Assembly (NCBI RefSeq): GCF_002939785.1
Contig: NZ_MDEC01000021.1
Location: forward strand, 1 to 64,000
Direction: 5' to 3'
DNA from: Xanthomonas codiaei
GTDB taxonomy: Bacteria > Pseudomonadota > Gammaproteobacteria > Xanthomonadales > Xanthomonadaceae
Length of the DNA: 64,000 nt
Below, piece after piece: positions 45,542-55,001 of this stretch (position 1 is the stretch's first letter; each line of letters opens with the position of its first letter). The translations under genes and the position numbers were made by a program. The notes beneath the pieces were generated by a model that ran no database searches, had not been told where the DNA came from, and saw only the letters and a list, made by a program, of their open reading frames with translations.

Positions 45542-47644
45542 ATGCGCCGCATCCTGTCGTTACCGTTGTTCTGGAAAATCCTGATGCCGGCAGCGGTGGC
45601 AATCGTTTGCCTGTCGAGCTATGTGGCTTTCAGCACACTGGTGTTTCAACGCAACAACGTCCGCCTGGAGGCGGTGCGCGACGTGCATTTCCCGATGCTC
45701 GACGCGATGACCCGCAACGTGGCCGCGCTGGACAAGCTCATCAACGGGCTCAACGGTGCAGCTGCCGCAGGCGATGCGGACATGTTGGCGGCCACCAAGC
45801 CGGTGGCCGACGATATCCACGCGTCCTACCTGAAACTGCAGAAGGCCGATCCGGCCAACGCTAAGGAGCTTGCCCAGCTGGGCAAGCAGTTCGACGACTA
45901 CTACAGCCTGGCCCATGGCGTAGCTGCCGCATTCGTGGAGCAACGCGAGCCCGATGCGCAGCAGATGAGCGCCATGGCCCCGGCGCTGGAGACCTACCGC
46001 ACCACCCTCACCGCCATGCAGAAGCGCGCCGATGCACGCTTTCGCGGAACGGTGCAGGAGGCCGTGGACAGCTCGGTGACGGCCAGTATCGGCGGTCTGG
46101 TGCTGGGCCTGGTCGGCGCCTTGGTGTGCATTGGGTTTGGCTGGATCGTCGCCCGCGCCATCACCCAGCCACTCAACCGTGCGGTGGGCATCGCGCATGC
46201 GGTGTCCTCGGGCAAGTTGGACAACACCATCTCGATCGACCGCAACGATGAAGTCGGCCAGCTGCTGCAGGCCATGGACAGCATGCAGCGCCAGCTGCGC
46301 CGGGTGATTCAGGCGCAGACGGAAATGGGCCACAAGCACGAGGCCGGCATCGTCAGCCACCGCATCGCCGAACAGGAATTTCCCGGCGAATTCGGCAGCA
46401 TGGTGCGCGCCAGCAACCTGCTGGTGTCCAGCCATATCGCGGTCACCATGCAGATCGTGGCACTGACCGAACGCTATGCCGCCGGAGACCTGTCGCAGCA
46501 GCTGGAGGCATTGCCTGGCGAGAAGGCGGTGATCAGCCAATCGATCAACGACGTGCGCGCCAGCCTGCTGTCGATCAACGGCGAGATCAAGCGGCTGGCC
46601 GCCGCCGCGGCCGCCGGCGACTTCAGCGCACGCGGCGACGAAACTGCCTTCGAGCACGATTTCCGCCAGATCGTGATCGACCTCAATCACCTGATGAGCA
46701 CCTCGGACAAGAGCCTGGGCGAGTTGTCGCGGGTGCTGCAGGCCATTGCCAGCGGCGACCTGACCACGCGCATGCAGGGCAACTTCGCCGGCGTGTTCGC
46801 GCGCATGCGCGACGATGCCAACACCACGGTGGAGCGCCTGACCGATATCGTCGGGCGCATCCAGCATTCGTCGGCGGAGATCGACACGGCGGCCGGCGAG
46901 ATCGCGGCGGGCAACCAGGACCTGTCGCGGCGTACCGAGCAGCAGGCCGCCAACCTGGAAGAAACCGCTGCCTCGATGGAAGAACTCACCTCCACCGTCA
47001 GGCAGAACGCCGAACACGCGCATCAAGCCAACGAACTGGCACGCAACGCCGCCGGCGTGGCCGCCAAGGGTGGCGAGGTGGTCAACCAGGTGGTGGGCAC
47101 CATGACCGGCATCGAGGCCTCGTCGAAGAAGATCGCCGAGATCATCAGCGTCATCGACGGCATCGCCTTCCAGACCAATATCCTGGCCTTAAATGCCGCG
47201 GTGGAAGCCGCACGCGCCGGCGAGCAGGGCCGCGGCTTCGCGGTGGTGGCAAGCGAGGTACGTAGCCTGGCACAACGCTCGTCCGGTGCCGCCAAGGAAA
47301 TCAAGGAATTGATCGATGCCTCGGTGGGCAAGGTGGCCGAAGGCTCGGCGCTGGTGCATACCGCCGGCGCCACCATGACCGAGATCGTGGCCAGCGTGAA
47401 CAGTGTCACCGACATCATGGCGCAGATCACCGCGGCATCCAGCGAGCAGTCGGCCGGCATCGAGCAGGTCAACCAGACCGTCATCCAGATGGACGAGACC
47501 ACCCAGCAGAACGCCGCCCTGGTGGAAGAAGCCATGGCCGCCGCACGCGCGATGGAAAAGCAGTCCAGCACCCTGACCCAGCTGGTCTCGTTGTTCCAGC
47601 TGGAAGCTGCAAGCGCGCAGCACCTGGAAAGAGACGTCGCCTAG
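45542..47644 (+). CDS. Methyl-accepting chemotaxis protein
   Basis: A 700-residue transmembrane chemoreceptor. TM1 is at about 12-34 and TM2 at about 180-205, with a helical periplasmic domain of about 145 residues between them. One or more HAMP-like segments follow. The signalling hairpin has the invariant tip [30 protein letters not shown] split by the turn (seen across about 540-570). No C-terminal CheR-binding pentapeptide is evident. A GTG at 45512 overlaps the previous stop and is an alternative start; I chose ATG 45542 before TM1. Operon position after porin and binding protein suggests ligand sensing through that protein. Confidence 0.93.
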   Translation: MRRILSLPLFWKILMPAAVAIVCLSSYVAFSTLVFQRNNVRLEAVRDVHFPMLDAMTRNVAALDKLINGLNGAAAAGDADMLAATKPVADDIHASYLKLQKADPANAKELAQLGKQFDDYYSLAHGVAAAFVEQREPDAQQMSAMAPALETYRTTLTAMQKRADARFRGTVQEAVDSSVTASIGGLVLGLVGALVCIGFGWIVARAITQPLNRAVGIAHAVSSGKLDNTISIDRNDEVGQLLQAMDSMQRQLRRVIQAQTEMGHKHEAGIVSHRIAEQEFPGEFGSMVRASNLLVSSHIAVTMQIVALTERYAAGDLSQQLEALPGEKAVISQSINDVRASLLSINGEIKRLAAAAAAGDFSARGDETAFEHDFRQIVIDLNHLMSTSDKSLGELSRVLQAIASGDLTTRMQGNFAGVFARMRDDANTTVERLTDIVGRIQHSSAEIDTAAGEIAAGNQDLSRRTEQQAANLEETAASMEELTSTVRQNAEHAHQANELARNAAGVAAKGGEVVNQVVGTMTGIEASSKKIAEIISVIDGIAFQTNILALNAAVEAARAGEQGRGFAVVASEVRSLAQRSSGAAKEIKELIDASVGKVAEGSALVHTAGATMTEIVASVNSVTDIMAQITAASSEQSAGIEQVNQTVIQMDETTQQNAALVEEAMAAARAMEKQSSTLTQLVSLFQLEAASAQHLERDVA

Positions 47645-48231
47645 TCGTTGAAACCGACCATCGTCGGATGCGTCGCTGCCCTCCTTGCGCACGGTTGCGG
47701 ATGGAGGGCTCATCTATCCACTGGCATCGACCACACGGCCGATCCGCGGCGATATCTGCTGCGTCGGGCGTGCGTGCGTGCGGCATGGACACCTATTTCT
47801 ATGGCGTGTCCGCCTCGCCCTGGCGTGGTCCATCGCCGTTCGGATGCCGGCATGTCTCTGGCCGCGAGCGGCGTGGAGACCCGGGCGCAGCGACGTGTGC
47901 ATTGCCCGCGGGCGTGGCAGTGCAGCACTGCACAGCGTGATCGGCAGCCGCGTCAGTGCGCGCAAGGCATTACCAGATGCTTATTGCGCACCCGCCACGG
48001 CTGGAAAATAAGCGACTCAAATCACATTTTTATCGAAGAAACTGGTGCGACCGCACATTCTTCACGCATACGTCACCAACGAGCAATATCCGCATGCGAT
48101 AGCTGTCGTGCTCGCTAGACAGCGAGCCCATTGTCGTCCCCTTCCAGCGCGCGTCCGCTGAGCGTCGATCTGCCCACCCGCAGTCGGCGGTGGCTTCGTG
48201 CGTCCGATTGATTCCAAGGAGATTCACTCCC
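47645..48231. other. Intergenic region, no supported gene
   Basis: A 587-base gap separates the chemoreceptor and the nuclease. No coding frame has support. The right end includes the AAGGAG ribosome site of the nuclease gene. The promoter probably lies in the AT-richer part at about 48000-48070. Confidence 0.5.
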
Positions 48232-48969
48232 ATGCGCTTACGGACCCTGTTTGTCGTTCTGCTGCTTGCCGCTGTCAGTGCCACTGCAAATGCCCAGGTC
48301 GTCACCCTCAACAAGGGGGGTTACACCTTGCGCTACGACTGCACCAATCGCACCGCGCTGCGTTATGAGTACGTGCTGCAGGCCGACACCGGCTCGGCCG
48401 CCCGTCCGTCCAGCTTCAACCTCGATACCGAGTTGCCAAGCGGCTGCGCCGGGCAGACCTCCACCGCTTCGTATGCCAGCGTGCGCTCCGGCTACGACCG
48501 CGGCCATCTGGTGACCTCCAACCACATGGACTACAACGCGACCTATATCCGCCGCGCCAACCTGATGTCCAACATCGTGCCGCAGGTGTCCAGCTTCAAT
48601 CAGGGCATCTGGGTGCGTGCCGAGAATGTGGCAGAGTGCTATCGCGACATCGCCAGCGTGCAGGTCTACGGCGGCGTGATCTACAGCGATACCAGCAACG
48701 ATTACTTCCTGGCCAGCCACGGGATCCGCACACCGGACTTCTTCTGGAAGACCATCATCACCGCCAACCCGGGCGGCGGCACCCGCGCCATCAGCTGGCT
48801 GATTCCCAATAGCGCCAACCTGGGTTCGCTCGACAGCTACATCGTCAGCATTGACGAACTCGAAGACCTGTACGGCGCCAGCACCATCGGCATCACCGCA
48901 CCGGCGGCGGTCAAGGCGATGCTGCCTGCCACCACCTGGCCGCAGCCGAGCAATTGCGACCTGGGCTGA
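48232..48969 (+). CDS. Secreted DNA/RNA non-specific endonuclease
   Basis: A 245-residue exported nuclease of the beta-beta-alpha-Me (NucA/NUC1) family. Residues 1-21 are a signal peptide ending NANA. The catalytic DRGH motif is in GYDRGHLVTSNHMDYN at about residues 98-101, with the magnesium-binding Asn in FNQGIWVRAENVAECY. It degrades nucleic acid outside the cytoplasm, for nutrition, phosphate supply or host interaction. AAGGAG lies upstream of the ATG. The gene stands alone between intergenic gaps and is followed by a terminator. Confidence 0.94.
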   Translation: MRLRTLFVVLLLAAVSATANAQVVTLNKGGYTLRYDCTNRTALRYEYVLQADTGSAARPSSFNLDTELPSGCAGQTSTASYASVRSGYDRGHLVTSNHMDYNATYIRRANLMSNIVPQVSSFNQGIWVRAENVAECYRDIASVQVYGGVIYSDTSNDYFLASHGIRTPDFFWKTIITANPGGGTRAISWLIPNSANLGSLDSYIVSIDELEDLYGASTIGITAPAAVKAMLPATTWPQPSNCDLG

Positions 48970-48990
48970 GTGGTTCTACCCATCGCAGTC

Positions 48991-49019
48991 CATCGCCCGC
49001 CTGGATCAGGCGGGCGATG
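48991..49019 (+). terminator. Rho-independent-type terminator
   Basis: A perfect 13-base stem (CATCGCCCGCCTG with CAGGCGGGCGATG) with a 3-base loop, followed by TTGCTT, lies 21 bases after the nuclease stop codon. The following 265 bases hold no supported gene. Confidence 0.8.
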
Positions 49020-49284
49020 TTGCTTCCCGCCAACGCAATGCTGCGCAACGCGCGCGCGTTGCCGATGCCAGGAAAAGCGTCAGCCATGATCGCGACAGGT
49101 CGCTCGATCCCGACGCGATTCTGTTTGCAGCCGATTGCATGGACCGGGCGTGGTCATCGACGACGCCGTGATGGGCCGGCACGCAGCACGCAGCGATCAG
49201 GCCACTCACGCATCCCGCGAGGGCCGGATGCAGGTCATGCATGTAGCCGGCGCCGGGGCGACTCCACGGTGGCATTGCTCCCGA

Positions 49285-49620
49285 TCAGGGCGTGGGCGCA
49301 TGTTCGGCAAACCACGCGGCATAGGGCGTGTTCTTGACCAGGTGCCGATTGAGGTCCTTCGCGCCATCGGTCCACCACACCGGGCCGCGCTCTCCCAACG
49401 CCACCTTGGCGGCGTTCACTGCGCCACGCGCGGTCGCCAGCTGGGCTGCGTTCTTCGCAGCCAGTGCCGCCTTGACAGCACGTCGCGCCTCCATCAGTTC
49501 GGCGACCAGGCGGGCACGCACCTGCGCGCTCAGGTGCGGATTGGCGGTACGCCATAGCCGACCCCGCACGACCAGGTAGCGGCCGTCCGGCGTGGTGAGG
49601 GGAGCATGCGATGCAGTCAT
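49285..49620 (-). CDS. Conserved hypothetical protein
   Basis: A 111-residue protein starting MTASHAPLTTPDGRYLVVRG, with a central Ala/Arg-rich helix (RARLVAELMEARRAVKAALA) and an aromatic end WWTDGAKDLNRHLV followed by TPYAAWFAEH. It is of a type widespread in xanthomonads and Burkholderia, with no known function. It stands on the same strand as, and 63 bases downstream of, the DUF1653 gene. Confidence 0.75.
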   Translation of the reverse strand: MTASHAPLTTPDGRYLVVRGRLWRTANPHLSAQVRARLVAELMEARRAVKAALAAKNAAQLATARGAVNAAKVALGERGPVWWTDGAKDLNRHLVKNTPYAAWFAEHAPTP

Positions 49621-49683
49621 CGCGCTGTGCTGCCGTGGATCAAGATCTGCGCACCGCGCATGGGAGGATCGCCACAGCCGCGC

Positions 49684-49914
49684 TCACCCCTCGCGTGCAA
49701 AGCGTGGCTGCAGGACACCGTCCACATCCACCTGCTCGACGAACATCGCATAGGGCCGCACCCATAGCCCGATCTCGCTATCTAGCGGCCGATACAGCAC
49801 CAGCGGTTCCAGGGTCTCGCTGCTGCGCACCAGGCCGAGCACTTCGTAGCGGCCACCCTTGAAGTGCCGATAGTGGCCCAGTGCAAGCGTCGGCAGTGGC
49901 GGCAGCGTGTCCAT
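49684..49914 (-). CDS. DUF1653 domain protein
   Basis: A 76-residue member of the small DUF1653 family. The characteristic start LGHYRHFKGGRYEVLGLV is followed by ETLEPLVLYRPL and MFVEQVDVDG, covering the whole domain. I chose the ATG for MDTLPPLPTLA; the longer frame has no matching extension. The function is unknown. It is followed on the same strand by another hypothetical gene. Confidence 0.9.
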   Translation of the reverse strand: MDTLPPLPTLALGHYRHFKGGRYEVLGLVRSSETLEPLVLYRPLDSEIGLWVRPYAMFVEQVDVDGVLQPRFAREG

Positions 49915-50420
49915 GGCAATGGGTCCGATCAGGCAGGCCCTGTAGTGTAGGCGCTTGCGCAGCAATGGCTCGCGAGCCGTCGCGGTGCGAGCGGCTCGGC
50001 GACAGGGAGCTTCAGTGAAACGCCGCCCTGGCAACATCCAACGCCAGGCGCTTCAACGACGCAGCAAGCGGCAGTCGAAGCGGCAAGCATGTCTGTCTGG
50101 GCGGGACGATGACGGGCAGATCGGGGGCCACAGCTTTGTAGAAGACACGCACGGACGATGGCCGGTGGACCAAGCACGCGGCTGGCGGCTCACGCGCGCC
50201 TTCATGACCCACGCTGCGGCGGTGTCGACCAGCTGGGTTCCAGCAGCTTGACCGACCGCACGCCGGCAGGCCGGCAAGCCCGCGCGCATCGATCAGAACG
50301 TCGGCTCTGTCAGCGGACAGTGGCAAGCCCGGGCCCCGCATGCGCAGTGCAGCAGAGGATGTCGCGGCGCCGGCTGTCCACCCACTCCTGCAGCCCCATC
50401 GCCACACCTAATCGATCTGC
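49915..50420. other. Intergenic region, no supported gene
   Basis: Several overlapping open frames exist in this 506-base stretch, but none has a ribosome site, conserved look or known product. Confidence 0.5.
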
Positions 50421-50582
50421 TTACGCATCCTCCTCGATCTCGGGGTCGTCAGCATCGTCGTCGATCTCGGTATTCTCGTCCGGGCCGTCCGGCAGCGGCT
50501 CTTCCTGCTTGCCGGGTGCCCGGACTCCGTTCGCCTGGCCCGGCTCCTCGATGCGTGGGGCGCCGGTGTGGTGGGTGCGCAT
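50421..50582 (-). CDS. 53-residue acidic hypothetical protein
   Basis: A leftward short gene starting MRTHHTGAPRIEEPGQANGV. It ends in an acidic stretch containing ENTEIDDDADDPEIEEDA. An AGGAG ribosome site lies before the ATG. It has the same size class as the small hydrophilic proteins in the 30-36 kb region but no shared motif. Function unknown. Confidence 0.6.
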   Translation of the reverse strand: MRTHHTGAPRIEEPGQANGVRAPGKQEEPLPDGPDENTEIDDDADDPEIEEDA

Positions 50583-50807
50583 GCTCAACTCCTGCGGCAG
50601 AAGGCCGCCGGCCTACCCTCCTCCCGGCCGTGTGATGCATGCGTCGCCAGCGTGCGCGACAGCAGCGCCGCCATCCTGCCGCCCGTCGCCGGGCCGGTGC
50701 GGAGCCATCGTCTTGCAAGCGGTCATCCGCAGTGTCGGCCGCGTCCACCCGACGATCCTGCGCAGGCGCTGCGCTGTCGCCAGCACCGGGGTGTGCGATG
50801 GGCAGAC

Positions 50808-51419
50808 TCACGCCGCGCCGCCGTCCTGTGGCGAGGTGCGCGCCAGAGCCAGTTCCAGCCACCGCGCGAGTTGCCGCGCCACCCGATCGAAATCGGCAAT
50901 GTCCTGCTTGGCCCGGCACAGCGCCACCGCGCCTTCCATGCTGGCGATGATGAGCGCCGCCAGATCGCGTGCGGTCTCTTCAGGCACGCCATCACGCATC
51001 GCCGCGTTGGCCAAGCGCATCTCCCACAGCGCGAACGCGGCCGCGGCCGCATGCAGGCCATCGCGGCCGGCCGCGTCGATCGGCTCTTCCACCGCCGCCG
51101 CCAGCACCGGGCAGCCCGCACGGAACTCGCTGTGCAGCAGCCGCGCGCGCCATGCCGCCATGAACCCGGCCACGCCACGGCGCAGGCCGTCCTGCAGCTG
51201 CGCGTCCAGCAGTTGCGCGGCATGCGCCCCCGCCCACTCCACCGCCAGCCCGATCACCTGCTGCTTGCCGCCGGGGAAGTGGTGGTAGGTCGAGCCCAGC
51301 GGCGCCTGCGCGCGCTTGGACATCTCGCGGATGCTGGTGGCGTTGAGCCCGTGCTGGGCGAGCATCTCGGCCGCCGCGCTTACCACACGCTGCTGCACAT
51401 CTGGACGACGAGGCTTCAC
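50808..51419 (-). CDS. TetR/AcrR-family repressor
   Basis: A 203-residue regulator. The helix-turn-helix is at about 10-55 (RVVSAAAEMLAQHGLNATSI and GSTYHHFPGGK). The C-terminal ligand/dimer domain is of the LmrA/YxaF-like type with a Cys in RAGCPVLAAAVEEP. I chose the GTG that has AAGGA seven bases upstream; a TTG nine codons earlier is possible. It is divergent from an alpha/beta hydrolase operon, and a palindrome typical of TetR operators lies between the two. Confidence 0.9.
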   Translation of the reverse strand: MKPRRPDVQQRVVSAAAEMLAQHGLNATSIREMSKRAQAPLGSTYHHFPGGKQQVIGLAVEWAGAHAAQLLDAQLQDGLRRGVAGFMAAWRARLLHSEFRAGCPVLAAAVEEPIDAAGRDGLHAAAAAFALWEMRLANAAMRDGVPEETARDLAALIIASMEGAVALCRAKQDIADFDRVARQLARWLELALARTSPQDGGAA

Positions 51420-51465
51420 GCCGGTTCCTTGATCAAACGACCGCAATAGCTTAGCGTGCCGAATT

Positions 51466-51479
51466 ATGACGATCGTTAT
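51466..51479. promoter_or_regulatory. TetR operator-like palindrome
   Basis: ATGACGATCGTTAT is a 14-base dyad with one mismatch, 46 bases from the TetR start codon. It includes the ATG at 51466 and touches TATAAA (51477-51482), which could be a -10 element. Confidence 0.55.
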
Positions 51480-52374
51480 AAATTCTTCATCGGTGCAGCC
51501 TTGCTCTGTACGGTTGACGGCGGCAGACGGCTACACGCTTGGCGCGTTGCGCTACCGCATGCCCGTCGCAGCGCGCGCGCGGCTGGTGATCGCCGGGGCC
51601 ACCGGCGTGCCGCAGGGGTTCTATCGACGGTTTGCCTGCTTCGCCGCCGCGCGCGGGTTCGACACGCTGACCTTCGACTACCGCGGCATCGGCCTGTCGC
51701 GGCCTGCCGCGTTGAAAGGCTTCGAGATGGAGCTGCTGGACTGGGCCTATCTGGACCTGACAGCCGCGGTGGCAGCAATGGCCGATCCCGACCTGCCGCT
51801 GTACCTGGTGGGCCATTCCTTCGGCGGGCATGCCTTCGGGCTGTTGCCCAACCACGACCTGGTCCGTGGATGCTATCTCTACGGCACGGGCGCCGGCTGG
51901 CACGGCTACATGCCTGCGGCCGAGCGTCTGCGCGTGCTGGCGATGTGGCACCTGGTGCTGCCGCCGCTCACCTGGTGGAAGGGCTACAGCCCCTGGGCAT
52001 TGTTGGGCATGGGGGAAGACCTGCCCGCCAACGCGTATCGCCAGTGGCGGCATTGGTGCAGGTTTCCGCGCTACTTCTTCGACGACCCGGCCATGGCCGG
52101 GATCGACGCCCCATATCGCGCCGTGTCCACGCCGATGGTGGCCGCCAACGCGCTGGACGATCTCTGGGCCTTGCCCGCCTCGCGCGATGCCTTCGTGCAG
52201 GCGTACTGCAATGCACCGCTGACACGCCTGGACATCGACCCCGCCAGCGTCGGCGGCCGTCTCGGGCACATGGGCTATTTCAAGCAGATCGGCGCACTGC
52301 TGTGGCAACAGACACTGGACTGGTTCGATCGCCGCACCGACCACGCCATCCTCGCCACGGAGCACTCGGCATGA
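51466..52374 (+). CDS. Alpha/beta hydrolase (serine aminopeptidase S33-like)
   Basis: A 302-residue hydrolase. The nucleophile elbow is GHSFGG (LYLVGHSFGGHAFG, about residues 110-118); the acid and His follow (ALDDLWALP and the final GHMGYFK region). The ATG at 51466 sits inside the TetR operator palindrome, so the real start could be a GTG at 51493, which would still leave the catalytic domain complete. It overlaps the next gene, a thioesterase, by four bases. The enzyme probably cleaves an ester; the substrate is unknown. Confidence 0.85.
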   Translation: MTIVINSSSVQPCSVRLTAADGYTLGALRYRMPVAARARLVIAGATGVPQGFYRRFACFAAARGFDTLTFDYRGIGLSRPAALKGFEMELLDWAYLDLTAAVAAMADPDLPLYLVGHSFGGHAFGLLPNHDLVRGCYLYGTGAGWHGYMPAAERLRVLAMWHLVLPPLTWWKGYSPWALLGMGEDLPANAYRQWRHWCRFPRYFFDDPAMAGIDAPYRAVSTPMVAANALDDLWALPASRDAFVQAYCNAPLTRLDIDPASVGGRLGHMGYFKQIGALLWQQTLDWFDRRTDHAILATEHSA

Positions 52375-52931
52375 ATCTCTGGTTTCGCCTGCTGGCCTTG
52401 CTGGCGATGTCGTGGTTTAGGCCGAAGCTGCAGGCGCCCTTCGGCGTGTCGCAGCTGAGGTTTCGCGTGCTGCCCACCGATATCGACACCAACCTGCACA
52501 TGACCAATGGCCGCTATTGGACCATCTTCGACCTGGGCCGGCTCGACCTGGTGATGCGCACCGGCCTGGCCGGCATCGCCATGCGCCGACGATGGGCGCC
52601 CATCGTCGGCGCCGGCGGCATCCAGTTCCGGCGCGAACTCAAACCCTTGCGTCGCTTTCAGCTGCAAACCCGCCTGGTGGGCTGGTCCGGCACGCGCATC
52701 GTCATCGAACAGCGTGTCTTGATCGGCCCCGACCAACGCATCGCCGCACGCGCCCTGCTGCTCACCGGCATGTACGACCGACGCCACCGCGTCTTCGTGC
52801 CAGCCGAGACCGTGCTGCGCGCGGTGGGCGTCCAGGACACCACCTCGCCGCCCCTCAGTCGCGCCGCGCAGGCCTTGATCGCATCCGATGCCGCGCTCAA
52901 GGAAGACGCCGACGACTGGTCTGGCGCGTAG
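52371..52931 (+). CDS. Acyl-CoA thioesterase (hot-dog fold) family protein
   Basis: A 186-residue protein. An N-terminal hydrophobic segment (NLWFRLLALLAMSWF) precedes a hot-dog thioesterase domain with the motif PTDIDTNLHMTNGRYW (Asp and Asn as expected for the active site). IQFRRELKPLRRFQLQTRL follows. The ATG overlaps the hydrolase stop. It belongs to the TetR-regulated operon and may cleave acyl-CoA or acyl-carrier thioesters. Confidence 0.88.
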   Translation: MNLWFRLLALLAMSWFRPKLQAPFGVSQLRFRVLPTDIDTNLHMTNGRYWTIFDLGRLDLVMRTGLAGIAMRRRWAPIVGAGGIQFRRELKPLRRFQLQTRLVGWSGTRIVIEQRVLIGPDQRIAARALLLTGMYDRRHRVFVPAETVLRAVGVQDTTSPPLSRAAQALIASDAALKEDADDWSGA

Positions 52932-52961
52932 CCCCTGCATCCCCCCTTCGAGCGAACACGC

Positions 52962-53483
52962 ATGCACACCGATATCCCATTGATCGACCTGCTTGCCGCC
53001 GGCAAGGACGGCTTATCGCAAGTACAGGCGCTGATGCAGCATTCGCGCAGGGTCGGCATCTTTGCGTCGCTCAAGCTCGACTTCGCCGATGCGGCACCGG
53101 GGCGTGTAGTCATCGCCGGTGTCCCCGGCACCCACGCGTACAACCCCATCGGCAGCGTCCACGGCGGATACGCTGCGACCTTGCTCGATTCGGCCTGCGG
53201 CTGTGCAACGCATACGCTGCTGTCGGCCACGCAGCGCTACACCACGCTCGAACTCAAGGTGTCCTACCACAAGGCAGTGACGCGCAGGACCGGACGGATC
53301 GAAGCGATCGGCGAAGTGCTGTCCTGCGGCAGACGCGTCGCCTTCGCACAGGCACGCCTGGTCGATGGCAAAGGCACCCTACTGGCATCGGCCAACTCCA
53401 CGCTGCTGGTCATGGAGGCACCTGCCGAGGCAATCGGCCACACCATCGGAAGTGCTTCGGTCGGTGCCAGCGTGCGCGACTGA
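52962..53483 (+). CDS. PaaI-family thioesterase
   Basis: A 173-residue hot-dog thioesterase. The catalytic motif is NPIGSVHGGYAATLLDSACG at about 64-83, and the second conserved strand is RYTTLELKVSYHKAV. PaaI-type enzymes hydrolyse phenylacetyl- and other aromatic CoA thioesters. The ATG is 30 bases after the preceding thioesterase gene, so it is likely the third gene of the operon. Confidence 0.9.
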   Translation: MHTDIPLIDLLAAGKDGLSQVQALMQHSRRVGIFASLKLDFADAAPGRVVIAGVPGTHAYNPIGSVHGGYAATLLDSACGCATHTLLSATQRYTTLELKVSYHKAVTRRTGRIEAIGEVLSCGRRVAFAQARLVDGKGTLLASANSTLLVMEAPAEAIGHTIGSASVGASVRD

Positions 53484-53748
53484 CAGCAGGTGCTCTGACC
53501 GCTTCCAGCATCGAACGCGGTGGCGGAAGCGCTGTTGCGCCTGCCCGCGACACCGACCATCTACGGCAGGATTGGCCGCTGGAAAAAAATGCAGCAGCAC
53601 TGGGAGCCGTGGCGATACGGACCGCATAAACCGGCGCCGGTCGCCGGCGCTGTCGCGCCTGCGAGTGCTGCTGCATTCGATCTGCCAAGCGGCGAAAAAA
53701 ACGCTCGCCCGTACCGTCACACCCATCCCCTTGCCGGCTGGGGACCGC

Positions 53749-54093
53749 TCATCGCTGCAAGCAATACATCCCCGGCACATGACGCTCCATGCAGGACTGC
53801 AGGCTACGCAACGCCGTACACCCGAACGCGCTGTACAGCCCGTGGGCAGCGCTGGTCACCAGGGCGAAGCGCCGCAAGCCCTGCAGGTGAGGACGGACAT
53901 GGATCGCCGCCATCAGTGCCTGGATCAATCCTCTGCCCCGGTGGTCCGGCAGCACGAACGCATCGCACGGATAGGCAAACGTCGCCCGGTCGCTGATGTG
54001 GTCATGCAGATTCCGGGTACCGCCCGCAGTCGCCTGGCGGCTGCACCGCCGGGTAGTTCGCTGCTTCATGCGGTACAGCCGCGCATCATCCAT
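53749..54093 (-). pseudogene. N-terminally truncated GNAT acetyltransferase
   Basis: The last 75 residues look like the C-terminal half of a GNAT enzyme: ISDRATFAYPCDAFVLPDHR, then GRGLIQALMAA, and LVTSAAHGLYSAFG. The first roughly 60 residues that should carry strands 1-3 are missing. In their place is a basic stretch without resemblance, which overlaps the end of the LysR gene by eight bases. A deletion at the junction is likely. The remaining acetyl-CoA motif (RGRG) is present, but the protein is probably inactive. Confidence 0.65.
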
Positions 54094-54979
54094 GCATCGC
54101 CGCAGCAGAGGCCGCCCTGATCGCCTGGGTGATGTGCTGCAGCGTGCTGGATCTCACCGCCGAGTACTGCCAGTACAGCGGCACATCCACGTGCCGTGCC
54201 GGGTCCATCAACACCACCGCACCGCGCTCCACCGCAGATGCCGCCAGCGTATCGGGCGCCAGGCACCAGCCCATCCCCATCGCAGCTGCACTGACAAATC
54301 CCATCGAGGTGGGCAGGTAATGCACCCGGGGCGACAGCTTCGCCCGGGTGATCTTCCGCATGTAGCGTGCCTGCAGATCGTCCTTGCGGTTGAAGGCCAG
54401 CATCGGCGCGGCCGCCAGCGATGCAGCGGACACCCCATCGCCGAAGTACTGCTGCACGAATCCTGGCGCTGCGATGGCGACGTAACGCATCGCACCCAGC
54501 CGATGCACATTGCAGCCCTGCAACGGCCGGGGTTCGGATGTCACCGCGCCAAGCACACTGCCATTGCGCAACAACTCCAGCGTGTGATCCTGGTCATCCA
54601 CGCGCACGTCGAGCACATAGCCATGCTCGCTGTGCAGGCTGGCCAGCGCCGCGATCACCCAGGTCGCAAGCGAGTCGTCGTTGACGGCGATCGCCACCGC
54701 ATGCGCCTGGCCCTGTCGTCCTGCCGGCATGAATTCATCGGCCACTTCCGACTCCAGCGCCTGGAGGGGGCGCACGCGCCGCAACAGCTGTTGGCCGGCC
54801 GCGGTAGGGCTGCAGGGCGCGCGTCGGACGATCAGCAGCTGACCCAGGCGGTCCTCCAGCGCCTTGATGCGCTGGGACACGGCTGACTGCGTGATCGACA
54901 GCTGCCGCGCGGCAGACTCGAAGCTGCCCTCATCCAGCACCGCCAGGAACGCCGCCAGCTGCGGATGCATCAGGATCAT
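54086..54979 (-). CDS. ArgP/LysG-type LysR-family regulator
   Basis: A 297-residue regulator of the ArgP (IciA) group. The helix-turn-helix is near the N-terminus (LAAFLAVLDEGSFESAARQL then ITQSAVSQRIKALEDRLG). The effector domain has AVNDDSLATWVIAAL and DVRVDDQDHTLELL, as in ArgP. It is divergent from a LysE-family exporter, the classical arrangement in which lysine or arginine binding switches the exporter on. The ATG at 54979 has GAGG upstream; one at 54970 is an alternative. Confidence 0.93.
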   Translation of the reverse strand: MILMHPQLAAFLAVLDEGSFESAARQLSITQSAVSQRIKALEDRLGQLLIVRRAPCSPTAAGQQLLRRVRPLQALESEVADEFMPAGRQGQAHAVAIAVNDDSLATWVIAALASLHSEHGYVLDVRVDDQDHTLELLRNGSVLGAVTSEPRPLQGCNVHRLGAMRYVAIAAPGFVQQYFGDGVSAASLAAAPMLAFNRKDDLQARYMRKITRAKLSPRVHYLPTSMGFVSAAAMGMGWCLAPDTLAASAVERGAVVLMDPARHVDVPLYWQYSAVRSSTLQHITQAIRAASAAAMHG

Positions 54980-55001
54980 CGCGCGCCCTCGAATCAGTTG
55001 T

